Source: Typha latifolia (taxonomy: Eukaryota; Streptophyta; Magnoliopsida; Poales; Typhaceae). From it: DNA of 64,000 bases. The notes under the pieces were generated by a model. The model did no database searches and was not told where the DNA came from. It saw only the letters and a list, made by a program, of their open reading frames with translations. The position numbers and the translations under genes are program-made. Positions 48,281 through 59,905 of the stretch are shown in pieces. The stretch is from the NCBI GenBank assembly GCA_019914945.1, contig CM034105.1, positions 372,001 through 436,000 on the forward strand, given 5' to 3'. How positions within the stretch are numbered: the first letter of the stretch is position 1; the number at the start of each line of letters is the position of its first letter.

Positions 48281-51200
48281 TCAATGGGGATAAGATGGCT
48301 GAGGAACTGAATGTGGAGCAGCATAATCATAGGCACCATAGTTAAGTGTTGCTCCACCGTAAGGCATGGCACTGCGTCGTTTGCCAATTTCTTCGGGCAC
48401 ATGAAACTGTTGAGGAGCTGCAGTGGGGCTTTGGGCATATGATGCAGATACAGGGCTACCAAATCCGCCCTGGCCCGGATAATTGTATGAATGGCGGGAG
48501 GCGGGAGCAGGAGGTACAGCAGTTGGATTCCGATGGAATGAGGGATAAGCAGCATTAGAGCTCCTACTTGCTTTGGCAGGTCGGGAAGAGGGGGCATCTC
48601 CAGTAGTTCGTGCTCTCTTCTTGTGGAAGTTGGCAGCTGCAGACCTCCTCCTGTCCGACTTGGCCCTTTCCATTTGAGAAAGCTTCTTCCTTAGGCCCTC
48701 AATGCTAAACTTTGACTCCAGCTTGCAAGCTTCAACACACTTGATAATGGACCTCATGGCATTGCACTCTAAAATTCTTGACTCTTCCTGGAAGACAGTT
48801 AAGTTTTCGTAAATGTGTGATCTAAGTGAAGGAAGGCTAAGTTAAAAATGGGCTTGAAGTTTCTCTAGGGTGATGTCTTGTGATCATAAAGATTGCAATA
48901 AGAGGAAGCAACATGTGATGTCTTGTGATCATAAAGATTGCAATAAGAGGAAGCAATATTGAAGCTCATCCATTTGCTAGTTCCCTTAAATAGATCTATA
49001 TGAAGAAAAGCGTAAAATGATCCTCCCAATGCTGGGCCTGGGAGGACATATGCAACCTTATTCCTATTACAGAGATGGACTTTTCATGGCGTGATTACAC
49101 ACCACCAGTTGATACCTATCAGCAAACTAGGTGATGCAGTAAGCATACGTACCACTGAATGCAAAAGCAGAACCAATGTATAGGCAAAGATCAAAAAGAC
49201 ATGAGAAGAAACAGATAACAGAAAGGAGGAAAAAGAAATGGACAACAGGACAAGATAACAATGTATTGTTAGATTAGGTGGAGCTAATGAGAAAATAAAT
49301 AGCTTCATTTTAGATCATAGATGGCAATAAGGTATCAAATGACACTAAGGAAGCTCTTCCAAACAGAAGAACAGAAGGTAAAGAAAGGCAACTTGAGATA
49401 TAAAAGAAAATGTGCCTTCAGGTATGAAAAGGTATTGAGAAGAACCAGCACTACAATCTTACAATTTGAAAAATAACAAGGACATCACAACTATTTACTA
49501 ATTTAATCCTATATCCAAAATAGAGTGTAAATAATCAACAGTAATGATATTAACAGAAAATAATGGCCCACTCCAGTAAGTTAGAAATTATCTATCTCAG
49601 CATGACACAAAATTGTGTCATGAAAGTGCATGCCCCCAATGAAACAAGGGTAGAAGAGTAAGTCAGCTAGGATATTTCAAGCATACCATAGCAGCAACTG
49701 AACGATTCCCACTTTTCAGTATAGCATTAGCTTTTTTCCTGGCAGCCTGGAGGTAAGACTTCAGTAAAGGAGTAGGTGGAAATTGTTCAATCAAATCAGA
49801 CTCATGAGCAATATATACTGCCTCAACCTCTTTCCCATTCTTTGCCAACTCCTCAATTATATCTGTGGTGAGCATATATAAACTTCAGATTAATTTTTCT
49901 CAATAACAAGAATTTGCCTTTTCAAACTCCCCCAAATGCTTTAAGTAACAATCCACAGAATAGGTATTCTATGGTCAGAATAGCAAATGAAACTGTCAAT
50001 ATACATTCTACAAGATTTGCAAATCTTAAGCTACTAAGAAAATATCCTTTTGCAGAATCAAGTAGCACACATGACAGATGCAAATAGAGAATTAAGCCAT
50101 AGATTCTTCAATTGAAAATGCATCACTAAGATCCTCCAACCAGAGGATGCAAAATGTTTTTCTTGTGATAATTGACTAACTGACCCGCAGTTTGCATAGT
50201 CATTGTTGAAACCCAATATAGTCATCCAGTGACATAAAATTAGGAGTATTACAATCTATACAACTTAATTATAGTTTTTCTTGTATCCGCAAGAATGACT
50301 TAGGAGATAATCTCCTCCTTGTCATTGCTTAATATATTGCTGTCTGAAAAAATACAAGGTCTACCATGTTCCAATGCTTCAAGGTGCAAATGAAGACTCC
50401 TAGGATACTGAATTTTCCAATTTATTTTGGGAAAGCGAAAGCAAATAACAACATTAACACTACTACACGTTCTAATGAAGCCCAAACAAGCAATGCCAAA
50501 AAGTAGTGCAATATAACAAGAATTTTTCTTACTTTCATTGATTTCTCAACATCAAGTTAATAACAGAAAATAATAACCACCTAACAGCAGCTAGAATAAC
50601 AAAGCAAACCAAATAAATGCGTCTCATAAGAAGATAAACCAAACAAAGACTTTATTTTACCTGCGAGCTTCTCACCAAACCCTAGCGCAGGAGCAAGCCT
50701 CGCCATCTCCCTCCTCCGTGAGTGCTCCATAAACAATTTCCTCAAGAACTCTTCGTCAAACCTCGAACTCAACCCGAATGCCGCCACTATCTGGAGAAAC
50801 AACTGCACCTCCGACCGACCCACCCCTTCCTCACCTTCCACTCCCTCTTCCCTTTCCTCCTTCCCATCCAATTTCTTCTTCCACGCCTCGGCCACCGCAG
50901 CCGCCCTCTCCCTCATGCTCCCCGACACCTCCGGCGCCTTGCGCCTATCCGGATAAAACAACGCCATGAGCAGCATTCCAAAAGCCCAGCTTGGATCGTG
51001 TCCTCCGCCACCACTGTTAGCATCTCCGCCACTGTCCTGTTGATCCAAGAAATCCTGGATCGCATCCACCACCAGCCTCGGCGGATCCACCGCTTCGGCG
51101 ACGGCCTCCCCGATCTCCCGTCGGAGCACCGAGAGGTCCCGGCGGTGGGAGACCATGAACTGCCAGAGCCCTGGGGAGTCCATACGGCGGCATAGCCACT

Positions 51201-51543
51201 GCAGCACGCCACGTATTTGCGCCGGGGGTTCTCCGGTGGCCTCGATCTCAGCGACAGCCGCGGCGCGGCGTTCGCGGATAAGCTCAGTGGCGGCGCATTC
51301 GCGGTCGGGGATGGCAGATTCGCGCTGGGAGAGCGAGTCTAGCGTTTGATGGGTGGTAGAGTCGAGGTTTTGGAGGTCGGCGTCTAGGGCTTGAGAGCGG
51401 GTGGTTAGTGTTTTATTGAAGGAGGCGAAGTGGTCGGAGAGGTTATTTAACAGGAGGGTGCAGTTATTGAGGAGAGATTTCTGGGATTCGAGGTCGTCGA
51501 GGGCTTTCTTTATTAGGTCGGAAGAGACTACGTCGGCCGCCAT
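48281..51543 (-). CDS. FRIGIDA-like protein (FRL4 type)
   Basis: Three exons (complement), 50661-51543, 49687-49862 and 48281-48787, join in frame to 521 aa. An N-terminal coiled-coil-like part (residues 1-90, ESQKSLLNNCTLLLNNLSD) precedes the FRIGIDA domain with LQWLCRRMDSPGLWQFMVSH, DPSWAFGMLLMALFYPD and EVQLFLQIVAAFGLSSRFD. The second exon has the conserved VYIAHESDLIEQFPPTPLLK. The third starts EESRILECNAMRSIIKCVEA and contains KFSIEGLRKKLSQMERAKSD, then a basic KKRART patch. The tail is rich in Ser/Pro/Tyr. FRIGIDA and its relatives form nuclear complexes that in Arabidopsis promote FLC expression; FRL4-type members are less studied, so flowering control is not assumed here. Exon 1 is GC-rich. 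It is divergent from GLB3. Confidence 0.94.
48871..48960. repeat. 45-bp tandem duplication in a FRIGIDA-like gene intron
   Basis: Two adjacent copies, 48871-48915 and 48916-48960, starting TGATGTCTTGTGATCATAAA. They differ only at the last few bases. The repeat is about 80 bp from the splice acceptor of the third exon. Confidence 0.97.
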
Positions 51544-52321
51544 AGTGAAGGGAGGAGAACGAAGAGTGCAAGAGAAAGAAGAGAAGAGGTGGAGGTGGTA
51601 GTAACTAAAGCTAGTCTTATCCAGTCTTGGGCTTAGCCTTTCAGCTTTGGGCTAGCTAAGATTGGGCTTTAAATATCTTTTAACAGATCACAGCCCAAAT
51701 GCTAAGTTCTTGGGGGTGTAGATTGCATGTCTCTGTTTCTATAATTAATCCGACCAGATGAGTTGTATTTACCACTAGTTAACTAATCCGCGATGTGTCT
51801 TGCCACCTTCAATTACAAACTTAACAGAAATGGTTTAATCTCTCGTCTCATGGAATCCCAGGATGGAGAAAGAAAACAACCAAGAACATAGAATATAGAA
51901 ACTAGTACAACAAGGATTCTTCCATGACCCATGTCGCCATTTACAAAGCCAAGTGTCGACATGAGTGGATCATGCGCTAACTATGTCACCATATTTCACA
52001 ATCACTATGTTTTCCATAAAAATAAAATAAAAAAATTACGCACAAACGTACCGACGTGCGTCACCTCAGACACTAGGCCCAGAGCCCACGGGCCACAAAC
52101 TTTGAGATGGGTACGTGTCGTATATTTGTTGGGTTACATAGAAAACTCCTGCAGCGGGGCCTGCAGGGGTTACTCTTTACAGCCCACAGGAAAGCGCAGC
52201 TGCTTGAGACCTACGGTGACGCCGATTGGTCAGAGCGCGTGGTCCTTTAAATGCTCGTGCTCGTGCTCCTCCTCCTCTCGCCAGTCTCAAAAAATTCGTA
52301 GCGTTTGAATCGAAGTACAGA
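51544..52321. promoter_or_regulatory. Shared upstream region of FRIGIDA-like and GLB3 genes
   Basis: The two start codons point away from each other and are 778 bp apart. On the GLB3 side there is a CCAAT-type word (GATTGG, about 52223-52228) and a TATA-like TTTAAAT at about 52246-52252, 70 bp before the ATG. On the other side a purine/pyrimidine-rich leader borders the FRIGIDA-like ATG. Bidirectional action is inferred from layout only. Confidence 0.5.
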
Positions 52322-54865
52322 ATGCAATCGCTGCAGGAGAAGGCGTCGGAATGGAGTGGCGTAGCGGCGAGCGACGCCTTCGCGATCGATGAGACCAACC
52401 TCTTCGAATCCCTCGGTGGTCTCCAACCCTTCATCGATCTGTCCACCAATTTCTACACTAGGTTCTCTTTTGCTTCTTTCTCTCTCCTTTGGATTCTGGT
52501 CCACGATTGTGACCTTGGATGTCGTTGATCGATAGAGTTTACGAGGACGAGGAAGAGTGGTTCCGGTCGATCTTTGCTAATTCGAAGAAGGAGGACGCGA
52601 TTCGGAACCAGTATGAGTTCTTCGTGCAGAGGATGGGAGGGCCTCCCCTCTTTTCCCAGAGAAGAGGTAAATTGAGTTTTTCTTCTTTTTATCTCGTTAT
52701 TTGAACACGTAAATTTCTTCGGTGGAAAATAGATGGATTGGCACAAGTGAGACACATAAAGAATATCTTTTGCAGCCCTGATAATATCTTTATTTATGTA
52801 GTTAGTGGATTCCAGTTATCTCGAGTTAGTTCGTTGTTCAAGGAATTTTTGTAATTACTAAATCGAAGACTAGTTCAAAGGGATTGCAGATTGATTAATT
52901 AATGAGCGTATTTGTTTTTTAAACTTTTCCTGGATAAAGTTTCATATGGGCAGAATCAAAGCATCAAACAGAAAACTGAATCAAAAGTTTGAAATTGCAT
53001 CAAGTTGGTTAGTTTAAGTTTTGCATTTACTGTAGAATAGCACCCATGTAAACATAAACTGCAGAAAAAGTTTTTTTTTCATATAATTATGCTGAAGTTT
53101 CTTTTGTCAGCTACAAGCTATCTATGCAGCACAGTTCCTGTTAGGCTGCTGTGAAAAATATATCATAGATGTTTAATACTTTATCACTTATCTGCTTGCT
53201 AAGAAGCAGATAAGATGTTGGAGTTACAATTTAGGTAAGACTGAAAGAAAGTGATAGAAGTTGTATATCAGATAGGATTCCTGCTGAGAGGTATGTTGAA
53301 GATTTTATATTTTGGCACGTGAATTGGTGGAGACTCTCTTTTAAGATAGTGTACATTGTCAAGATTTGAAGTATGAATTCCAATGCAACTACTAAGATGA
53401 TTTACGTTTGTCAAGTGTGTACAGTTTGGTGTCGTTCCAAGATGGAAGATATTCTTTTTACTTGTTCTTATTTCATGTTGCTCAGGACACAAATTTCTTT
53501 ACGCTGAGGACAGGAAGTCATGACTTGTTAGTGTCAATCTAATTGGGTCATGCCATGAGGGTCTTTCGTCAGGGCTAATGGGCTATGTGGCTTCCTGCAT
53601 TTCTATTAGCTCAGTAAATCAACAAGACAACAACCAACATTTATAAAAGAAAATGGGGGAGAAAAACATAAATCAACAACAAGAATTTGTTCTGGCTTTC
53701 TAATTGAATCATTCTTGAACCTTCTTCTAGTACCTCCGCGATGTGTGGCACTAATTGGTGGTAATTGTGGTACAACACTCATTCTTACTAGAACAGAGCC
53801 CATAAATGGAAGAGAGCTTCTGGACTTCAGTCGATGATGATATAGCTTTATCACTGTTTGTGTACAAATGGTGATGGATACAGTAGTGATTTAGTACCAA
53901 ATTAGACTAATCAGCCATTTCCTTTTTTCTGAAGAAAATTATTTGTTTTGGAATATCGGGCCCTCAAGCTTATCGTGAGAAGTGGCTAGTGCTTCTTAGG
54001 AAGTTGGTCAGTTGCTAATCCTTTGTTTACTATATTTCTTTTGCCTATGTTTTTTTTTTATTTTTCTTATTACTTGAGAGAGCATTCCAGAGGCATTGTA
54101 TTAGAACTATTAATGAATTTGTATCTGAAATTATCACCACCCATGCTGTTTAGTGAGAAGTTCATTGGCCCACCTCTCGTAAGTTTGATTTTCCTGATGG
54201 TCTATATAACATATCTCAATCTTGATTTTTCTAATTCTTTTTGTGATTCTTCTGTCTTTTATTTTGATATACTATCCATGAACGATGTAAGTCTATTTCT
54301 AGCAGCCAAGTGATGTATAAAGCACAAACCGGAATCTAGGTTAGTACCTGTAGATCAACTTGTTTGCTGGACAAACCCAGTGCTGACTGTCCCTTGCAGA
54401 AACTGCAGTCCCTTGGAATTGTCAAGCCTACTTTATTCCTCATTGAACAACATTAGGTACTTGATTGAGAATATTACATTGCTGATTGCCTTATTCTTCC
54501 TTTGCAGGCCATCCAGCACTTATTGGACGGCATCGCCCATTTCCAGTTACTCATCAAGCAGCAGAGAGGTGGTTACACCACATGCAACAAGCATTAGACA
54601 GCACTGCAAGTATTGACCCAGATTCAAAGACCAAAATGATGAATTTTTTCAGGTAATTATTAGCACCCAGAATCTTGTTCCTTTAAATCCAGTTCTCTGG
54701 TGCTGAACTTTACCACCATACAATAATCTTGACATCTGCTTTCTTCTTTTCCTTTCTTTTCTTTTTTTCAGGCACACTGCATACTTTCTTGTTGCTGGGA
54801 ATGAGATGACAAGGCAAGGTCAAGGAGTTCCCTGCAAACATGCAACCGATAAACCGTCTGCATAA
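52322..54865 (+). CDS. GLB3: Two-on-two (truncated, class 3) hemoglobin
   Basis: Four exons, 52322-52461, 52536-52666, 54508-54652 and 54772-54865, give 169 aa; Arabidopsis GLB3 is slightly longer. The start [13 protein letters not shown], the centre [20 protein letters not shown] and the segment [20 protein letters not shown] are diagnostic for plant group-II truncated hemoglobins. His99 in GRHRPFPV is the likely proximal haem ligand. Tyr45 in NFYTR is the likely B10 residue, and Trp112 the conserved G8 Trp. The C-terminal extension KHATDKPSA is plant-specific. The protein binds O2 and NO with unusual kinetics; its physiological role is unsettled. Intron 2 is 1.84 kb, far longer than the others. 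It is transcribed away from the FRIGIDA-like gene. Confidence 0.96.
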
Positions 54866-56687
54866 GAGCCACTTTCTAGACTTGATTACAGTTATCTATG
54901 TATTTTAACTTAATCAACTGTGGTTAAAATACTGTATACATGAGTTTGGGAAAAGAATAAATTTATATATGAAATTAGGAGTACTGTTAGAGGCTGCACT
55001 AATTGAGTATTTTTAGTTGTATGGATTTATGTTTCCACATTGTGATTTATACGTAGAAATTTTCTGGATGATGCTATCGCACTACTCTCCTGGTCCATTG
55101 CTTGAGGCTGTAATTGTGGACCACAATTTGTTATTCAGGAACTTAACCATTCCTATTCTTGACTTCCGTCCATCTTGCCATCGTCCCCTCCTTGTCGTGG
55201 ACCTCGCCTTTGTCGTTGTCCGTGTTTCCATAGTGCAGAGTCTGCACTGAGGGTTGTGGACCTTGCCTTAGCCTACTTCTCGTCTTTCCGCCTCGCTGCC
55301 ATTTGCGCCGACTGCCGTGGACATTGTCAGCCTTGGTCTCAATCCGTCCGTTTGCGCAAGTTGTCATCGCTCTGCCTTTATCGCCTCCGCCTCACCCTTC
55401 TTCAAGGGCAGATGTCTGCCTAGATTGTTAGGATTTATCACGAGTTTGATTATTTGGATTTTTAGAATTTTTTGTTTGTGGATGTAATAAGCAGATTTGC
55501 CCATTCTCATTATTCCGATTTATTTTCTTACTGTTTTTGTTTGTCTTTGGTTCTGTTTTTGATTTCATAGGTTGCTCAAATGGAGCCTCCAGACGATCTT
55601 GGTATAATCAATGGACTCCATCACTAGTATGCTTATTCCTTCCTAGGTTTGTTGTGATAGTGCAGCGATAGATGGTTAAGCGAGAGGCTTATTTTTAGAG
55701 CTTTGCTCTATTTCCTCTTTCTCCTATTGTGCATGAGTGCTTATTCTTGATGCATTGCTATAGTGTAGTTCAGTCTATAATACAGTCAAATATGAGGCTT
55801 ATTCTTACCCTATTTTTCCTCTTCTTGTGTATTAAGTTATAACTTGTTGATGAAATTAATGACTTGATTAGTCTGATGACTATTTTAAAAAAAAATCAGA
55901 ACTCTGCAACTGGACATGTTAAAATACCTTAAGATTCGCTCTCTTCACATGCTTCCAATGGTGTACGTGATCCGCCTACACTTGCATGAAGATAAATTCA
56001 CATAGAAAAATCTAAGAAATCTACTTCAAGATCATGATCGATGCACCGATCTCAATTATTCACTACTTCATTTAGTATTTAACTTGTAGTTGTGGTGACA
56101 AAAATATATGGGAGAATCACATTGTGGAGGTGAAGGACTGAAGGTGGTTTCTACACACATTAAATGCGACTGAACATTCAACGGTTTTAGAGATCTAAGG
56201 GTGTAAATGAGTATCTTATATGTCAAACAAGGTATTACATAATTGATACCTGATTTAGAGGACAATAGCCAGTGAAAGATAATATCCCATAAGATCCCAA
56301 ATGTTCGATAAAGTTGAAAAAGAAGAAGAAAATTGCAATGCCTTGATGCCTCCTCTCTCTAGTCTCTATTAATTACCTTAAAATTCTCAATGAGGTGAAA
56401 ACTCCAATCACAGCAAGAACTTTATACTAAATGATCACCTTTTCTTCTCCCAAGTCCTACCACCTTATGCTCAACAATGTCTAAGAAAACTTCATCTTTA
56501 AATGATTAAACTGCAAAAACAAGAAGATATCTTTTATTCGAAGTCTCAACTCCCTCTTGAATCGTATGTGCCAATAAAAAGAACTAGAGAGAGAGCAACA
56601 ACATAGCTCAGCATTCTCTTCATGATTTGATAACATAAACTAAAGATACCAACAACTACCAGAAAACGAGATTACACCCTCCTCAAA
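54866..56687. other. Intergenic region with a GC-rich patch
   Basis: The left part holds the GLB3 3'UTR. Positions about 55150-55430 are pyrimidine-rich and GC-richer, with open frames on both strands and GTGGACCTCGCC-like repeated words. This looks like a degraded transposon or gene fragment. The rest is AT-rich. Confidence 0.35.
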
Positions 56688-57026
56688 TCAATCCAACAGT
56701 AATCTGGAGGGAACGGCGAACCGTGCCGAAAAGGACCGAGACAAGTCTTCTGGCTCGTCCCATATCGATCTTTCATCAAAGTTCTGGGCATACGTGTATG
56801 AATCATATGGCTCATGCATCTGCTTTGCAAACTGTAGTATCCTCTTCTTCTCCTTCATAATCCTCTTCCACAAGTTTTGCAATCTTGTCCTGGTGGATCG
56901 AGTCGATGATGGGTGATACAAGCGATCGTACTTATCGTAGTAGTCGTTGGCGGCGAATGCTAGTTGTCTGAACCTTGAGGAGCATCCGCAGGATATCCGA
57001 TGCTGGAGATTTGGATTGCAATCCAT
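56688..57026 (-). CDS. Small plant protein of unknown function, SRSFSARF motif
   Basis: Intronless, 112 aa, basic. The sequence runs MDCNPNLQHRISCGCSSRFR, then a Tyr-rich piece (NDYYDKYDRLYHPSS), a basic helix (RLQNLWKRIMKEKKRIL), and a conserved C-terminus: YAQNFDERSIWDEPEDLSRSFSARFAVPSR. This Y-A-x-NFDE to SRSFSARFA pattern occurs in a plant family sometimes labelled stress-induced-protein related; no activity is known. There is no signal peptide or membrane segment. A (GA)n tract lies in the leader, 59 bp upstream of the ATG. I am confident that the gene is real and unsure of any role. Confidence 0.82.
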   Translation of the reverse strand: MDCNPNLQHRISCGCSSRFRQLAFAANDYYDKYDRLYHPSSTRSTRTRLQNLWKRIMKEKKRILQFAKQMHEPYDSYTYAQNFDERSIWDEPEDLSRSFSARFAVPSRLLLD

Positions 57027-57081
57027 GGCTTAAGCCTTCTTTCACTTCTACCTAGAGAGGGAGTACTATGTAATGATATAA

Positions 57082-57084
<3 letters not shown>

Positions 57085-57148
<64 letters not shown>
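57085..57148. repeat. Long (GA)n microsatellite upstream of the small gene
   Basis: About 32 GA units on the plus strand, (CT)n on the sense strand of the 112-aa protein gene, whose ATG is at 57026. Confidence 0.98.
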
Positions 57149-57151
<3 letters not shown>

Positions 57152-57706
57152 AAGAAGAGTCAAACTTGGGTGCTAACTGCTAACTGTTTGTAAAGTAATT
57201 AATGGGCTAACTGGCATGGGATAATACCATTAATGATAGATCGGTTTGGGTCCATAACCCATTAATTTTGATGAACAATCAGTGGGCCCTTCATGCGAAA
57301 GATTGTTGACTGTGATGTTCAGATGAAGGAAACCATTTATTTTGAAACACCACAGTTTCTTGTAATTAGTAAGCTACTTTTCTTAGTGGGTATTCATTGG
57401 AGTAAAAGTGCAATAATTATAAATGTAATAGTTGTAAACTGAATAGTCATTAAGATAGATAGTATCTACAAAGACATTACAAAAAACCGGAAGCATTTTT
57501 CATTATAGTGAATCCACTGGCACAAATACCGGAACAATTTCAAATTCGTAACATATTATGATGTTAGATATTTATTTGTTTTGGAATTCAACTGTTTCAG
57601 AGAATAACAATCTGAATCAGAGATACATGGCTATGGTAATAGGGATTGCTCATTCTGAACAGGGATATAGACCTAAGAAACAATTTCTCATGGAAAACAC
57701 TTCTCT
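57149..57706. other. Promoter of the small gene and TKI1-like 3' flank
   Basis: AT-rich spacer with no recognisable gene. The right end is downstream of the TKI1-like stop codon and probably includes its 3'UTR. Confidence 0.4.
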
Positions 57707-59905
57707 TCAGAGAATTGAGAAGTTCTGGAATGCATCTAGACTGCTTGAGATCAGACCACCAAGACCAATACTGTCAGCACTTGGGTGTCTAGAGCACAGC
57801 GCCGTGTGTTCCAAGGGACCCAAAGAATCAGGCTGGGAGACAAATAAGCAAAATGACAATCATGAATTTCATGTCAGATTAATCCAAAAATTATAATGAT
57901 AAGCAGAAATAGATTGAAAATGGGTGTCACTTAAGTACCGAATGGTGGCCATCATCATGCAAATCTTTTGCGTAAGGCTTCAAATATTCTTTGGGTTCCT
58001 TATTAACATCATCATGGTTGTCAACCTGCAAATCAGAAATATCGGTCTCTGTAAAACATCATCAGGTGGTACATAAAGCCACCCCTGCGGCAAGATTATA
58101 GTTAAAAAGCAAATTTAATCTCTACTCAAGAGAGATCGAGGAAAAGAAAATTCCTAAATATATTATTAAGAAGAAGCCAATCACAACCTTATCATTGAGT
58201 TCCACCGAATCGGAACTGACATTCTGGGGAGATGAAACAATAGGCACATCTTTGCATGAAGCGGGACCAGATGAGCTTGAAGTGGCATTTTGGAATGGAA
58301 ATGCATGGCATGTTTCTTCAGCATCCCAAATGGATGAATTAGACATCCTTGTTGGCTGATTGATCGTTTGTTGGCGGGAAACAAAGGCAGCAATAGCAGC
58401 ATCAAATGAGTCACAGTTGACAGGGATCTGATGGAGACTCAAATTCTTTTGTGAATGTAGTGGATTGCCATCGGTAGATGGTGAGGTTTCAGATAGTAGA
58501 GCTCCAAAGCTTACGTTAGATATACAGTCAATCCATGAAAGTGCTGCGGGTTTATTCTGATTATCCTATTTTCCAAAACATAAAATGGAAAAAGGAATTG
58601 AAAACAGAGTTAGGAAATTTGGATGTGAAGAATTAAAACTTAAAAGTTAGTGAGAATACCAATGCTTGTACTGATTTTTCCGTCAGCACAGGTGTTCCTA
58701 CACCTCGATTGAATGATCCATCAATATTGACCTTCTCATCACAGGTAACAGGGTAGTTAGGTTTGTTCTCATCACAGAGTCTCTCTTTGGCCAGTATGTC
58801 GTCCTCACTATGAAGAGATGTTAGAGGCGTCCCACAGGTCATTGGCTCAAGGTGGGAGAACCATCCATATCTTGAAAAGAAAACAGAAACATACCCCTCA
58901 GCTAACCAGCTCGAACAGATAAATAATTTTCTTATGTATAACTAAGATAACACAAATCCAAATACTATTTGGATAAAACAGTCATACCTTAAGCGAAAAA
59001 TTGATGGGTTACCAACGGCAGCATGCACATCAGCTGCAGTGATATCAGAGTTTTTGGAAGTCCATCTTTTAAGTCCCAAAATATTATCCAGCCTAGCATT
59101 GTAGGGAAAGAGCATGAGCTCTCCTGTTGCGTACTTCAACCCGCCCCACTTGATAGTTAGGTGTTTCACCACTGAGGATATTTTCTTTCGAGTACTTAAA
59201 GTCAACTCCAGGTAAGGGTTGTGTTGATCCTGTAATATAGAAAAGGTCATTATTTCTCAAGCTGCAAAAAAGCTTTGTTAATATACTGAGATTCTAACCT
59301 GTTCCAACCCTTTCTGAGTTGCTTCATCTATTGGAAACAGCTGGAGCTTAAGCTTTCCAGAAAAATAAGGAGATTGACATGGTAAAACTGTAGAATTCAC
59401 AGGTGCTGTTTCATGCAATTTAGTCTTCCTGACTGAAATCTGTGAAGTTGATGGTTGAACAGGAGGAAGAAAAAGCCTTTCACTGCAATCCACATTTGCT
59501 TTTCCTGAAAAGAAAAGAGCATATTTGAAAAATAACTACTTATTTGAAAAATTGTTACTTTGTGGAAAATTTTGTTATGCTAATATGATTCAAGGCCAAC
59601 TCATCAATTCTATTTTTACGCATGGTTTTCAAATTTCAGAAGAAAGAGTATTACCAGCTGTAAGATCCTGCGAGTTATTTGAATTCATTCTAAAATTACA
59701 AGATGTGGACAGAGTTTAAGCGAAAACAATTAAAGGAATTCTACCAATACTATGCAATTTCAGCATGAACATTATGTGACAACATATTACCAGATCTTAT
59801 GTGTCTCTGTTTGCCATGCTTCAACATTTCTGACTTACAGCAGCCCAGTTTAATCTTTGAACTTGCAGCGCTAGTTGTTTCACTCTGTTGACCAGCAGTT
59901 TTCAT
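57707..59905 (-). CDS. TKI1: TSL-kinase-interacting-protein-1-like protein
   Basis: Seven exons (complement): 59791-59905, 59299-59504, 58988-59229, 58660-58870, 58188-58565, 57939-58025, 57707-57832, giving 454 aa from the first ATG. The diagnostic core is GKLKLQLFPIDEATQKGLEQ, then HNPYLELTLSTRKKISSVVK, ATGELMLFPYN, and ITAADVHAAVGNPSIFRLRY plus GWFS. The tail ADSIGLGGLISSSLDAFQNF is the conserved C-terminus. Arabidopsis TKI1 binds the nuclear kinase TOUSLED. Its N-terminal Myb/SANT domain is not visible here. The frame is open upstream of the chosen ATG back to an in-frame TAA near 59960 (EKELLTSKQAV), so the true start may be a spliced upstream exon. A probable 5'UTR exon lies at about 61268-61440. 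Confidence 0.82.

Noticed and set aside
50722..51195. Plus-strand frames across FRIGIDA-like exon 1
   Set aside because: Complement of a GC-rich coding exon; the minus frame has the FRIGIDA domain.
57900..57939. TKI1-like protein ending at HHSVLK and a stop by reading through the sixth exon
   Set aside because: Splicing at TCG|GTACTT to the acceptor at 57833 keeps frame and gives the conserved ADSIGLGGL…SLDAFQNF tail.
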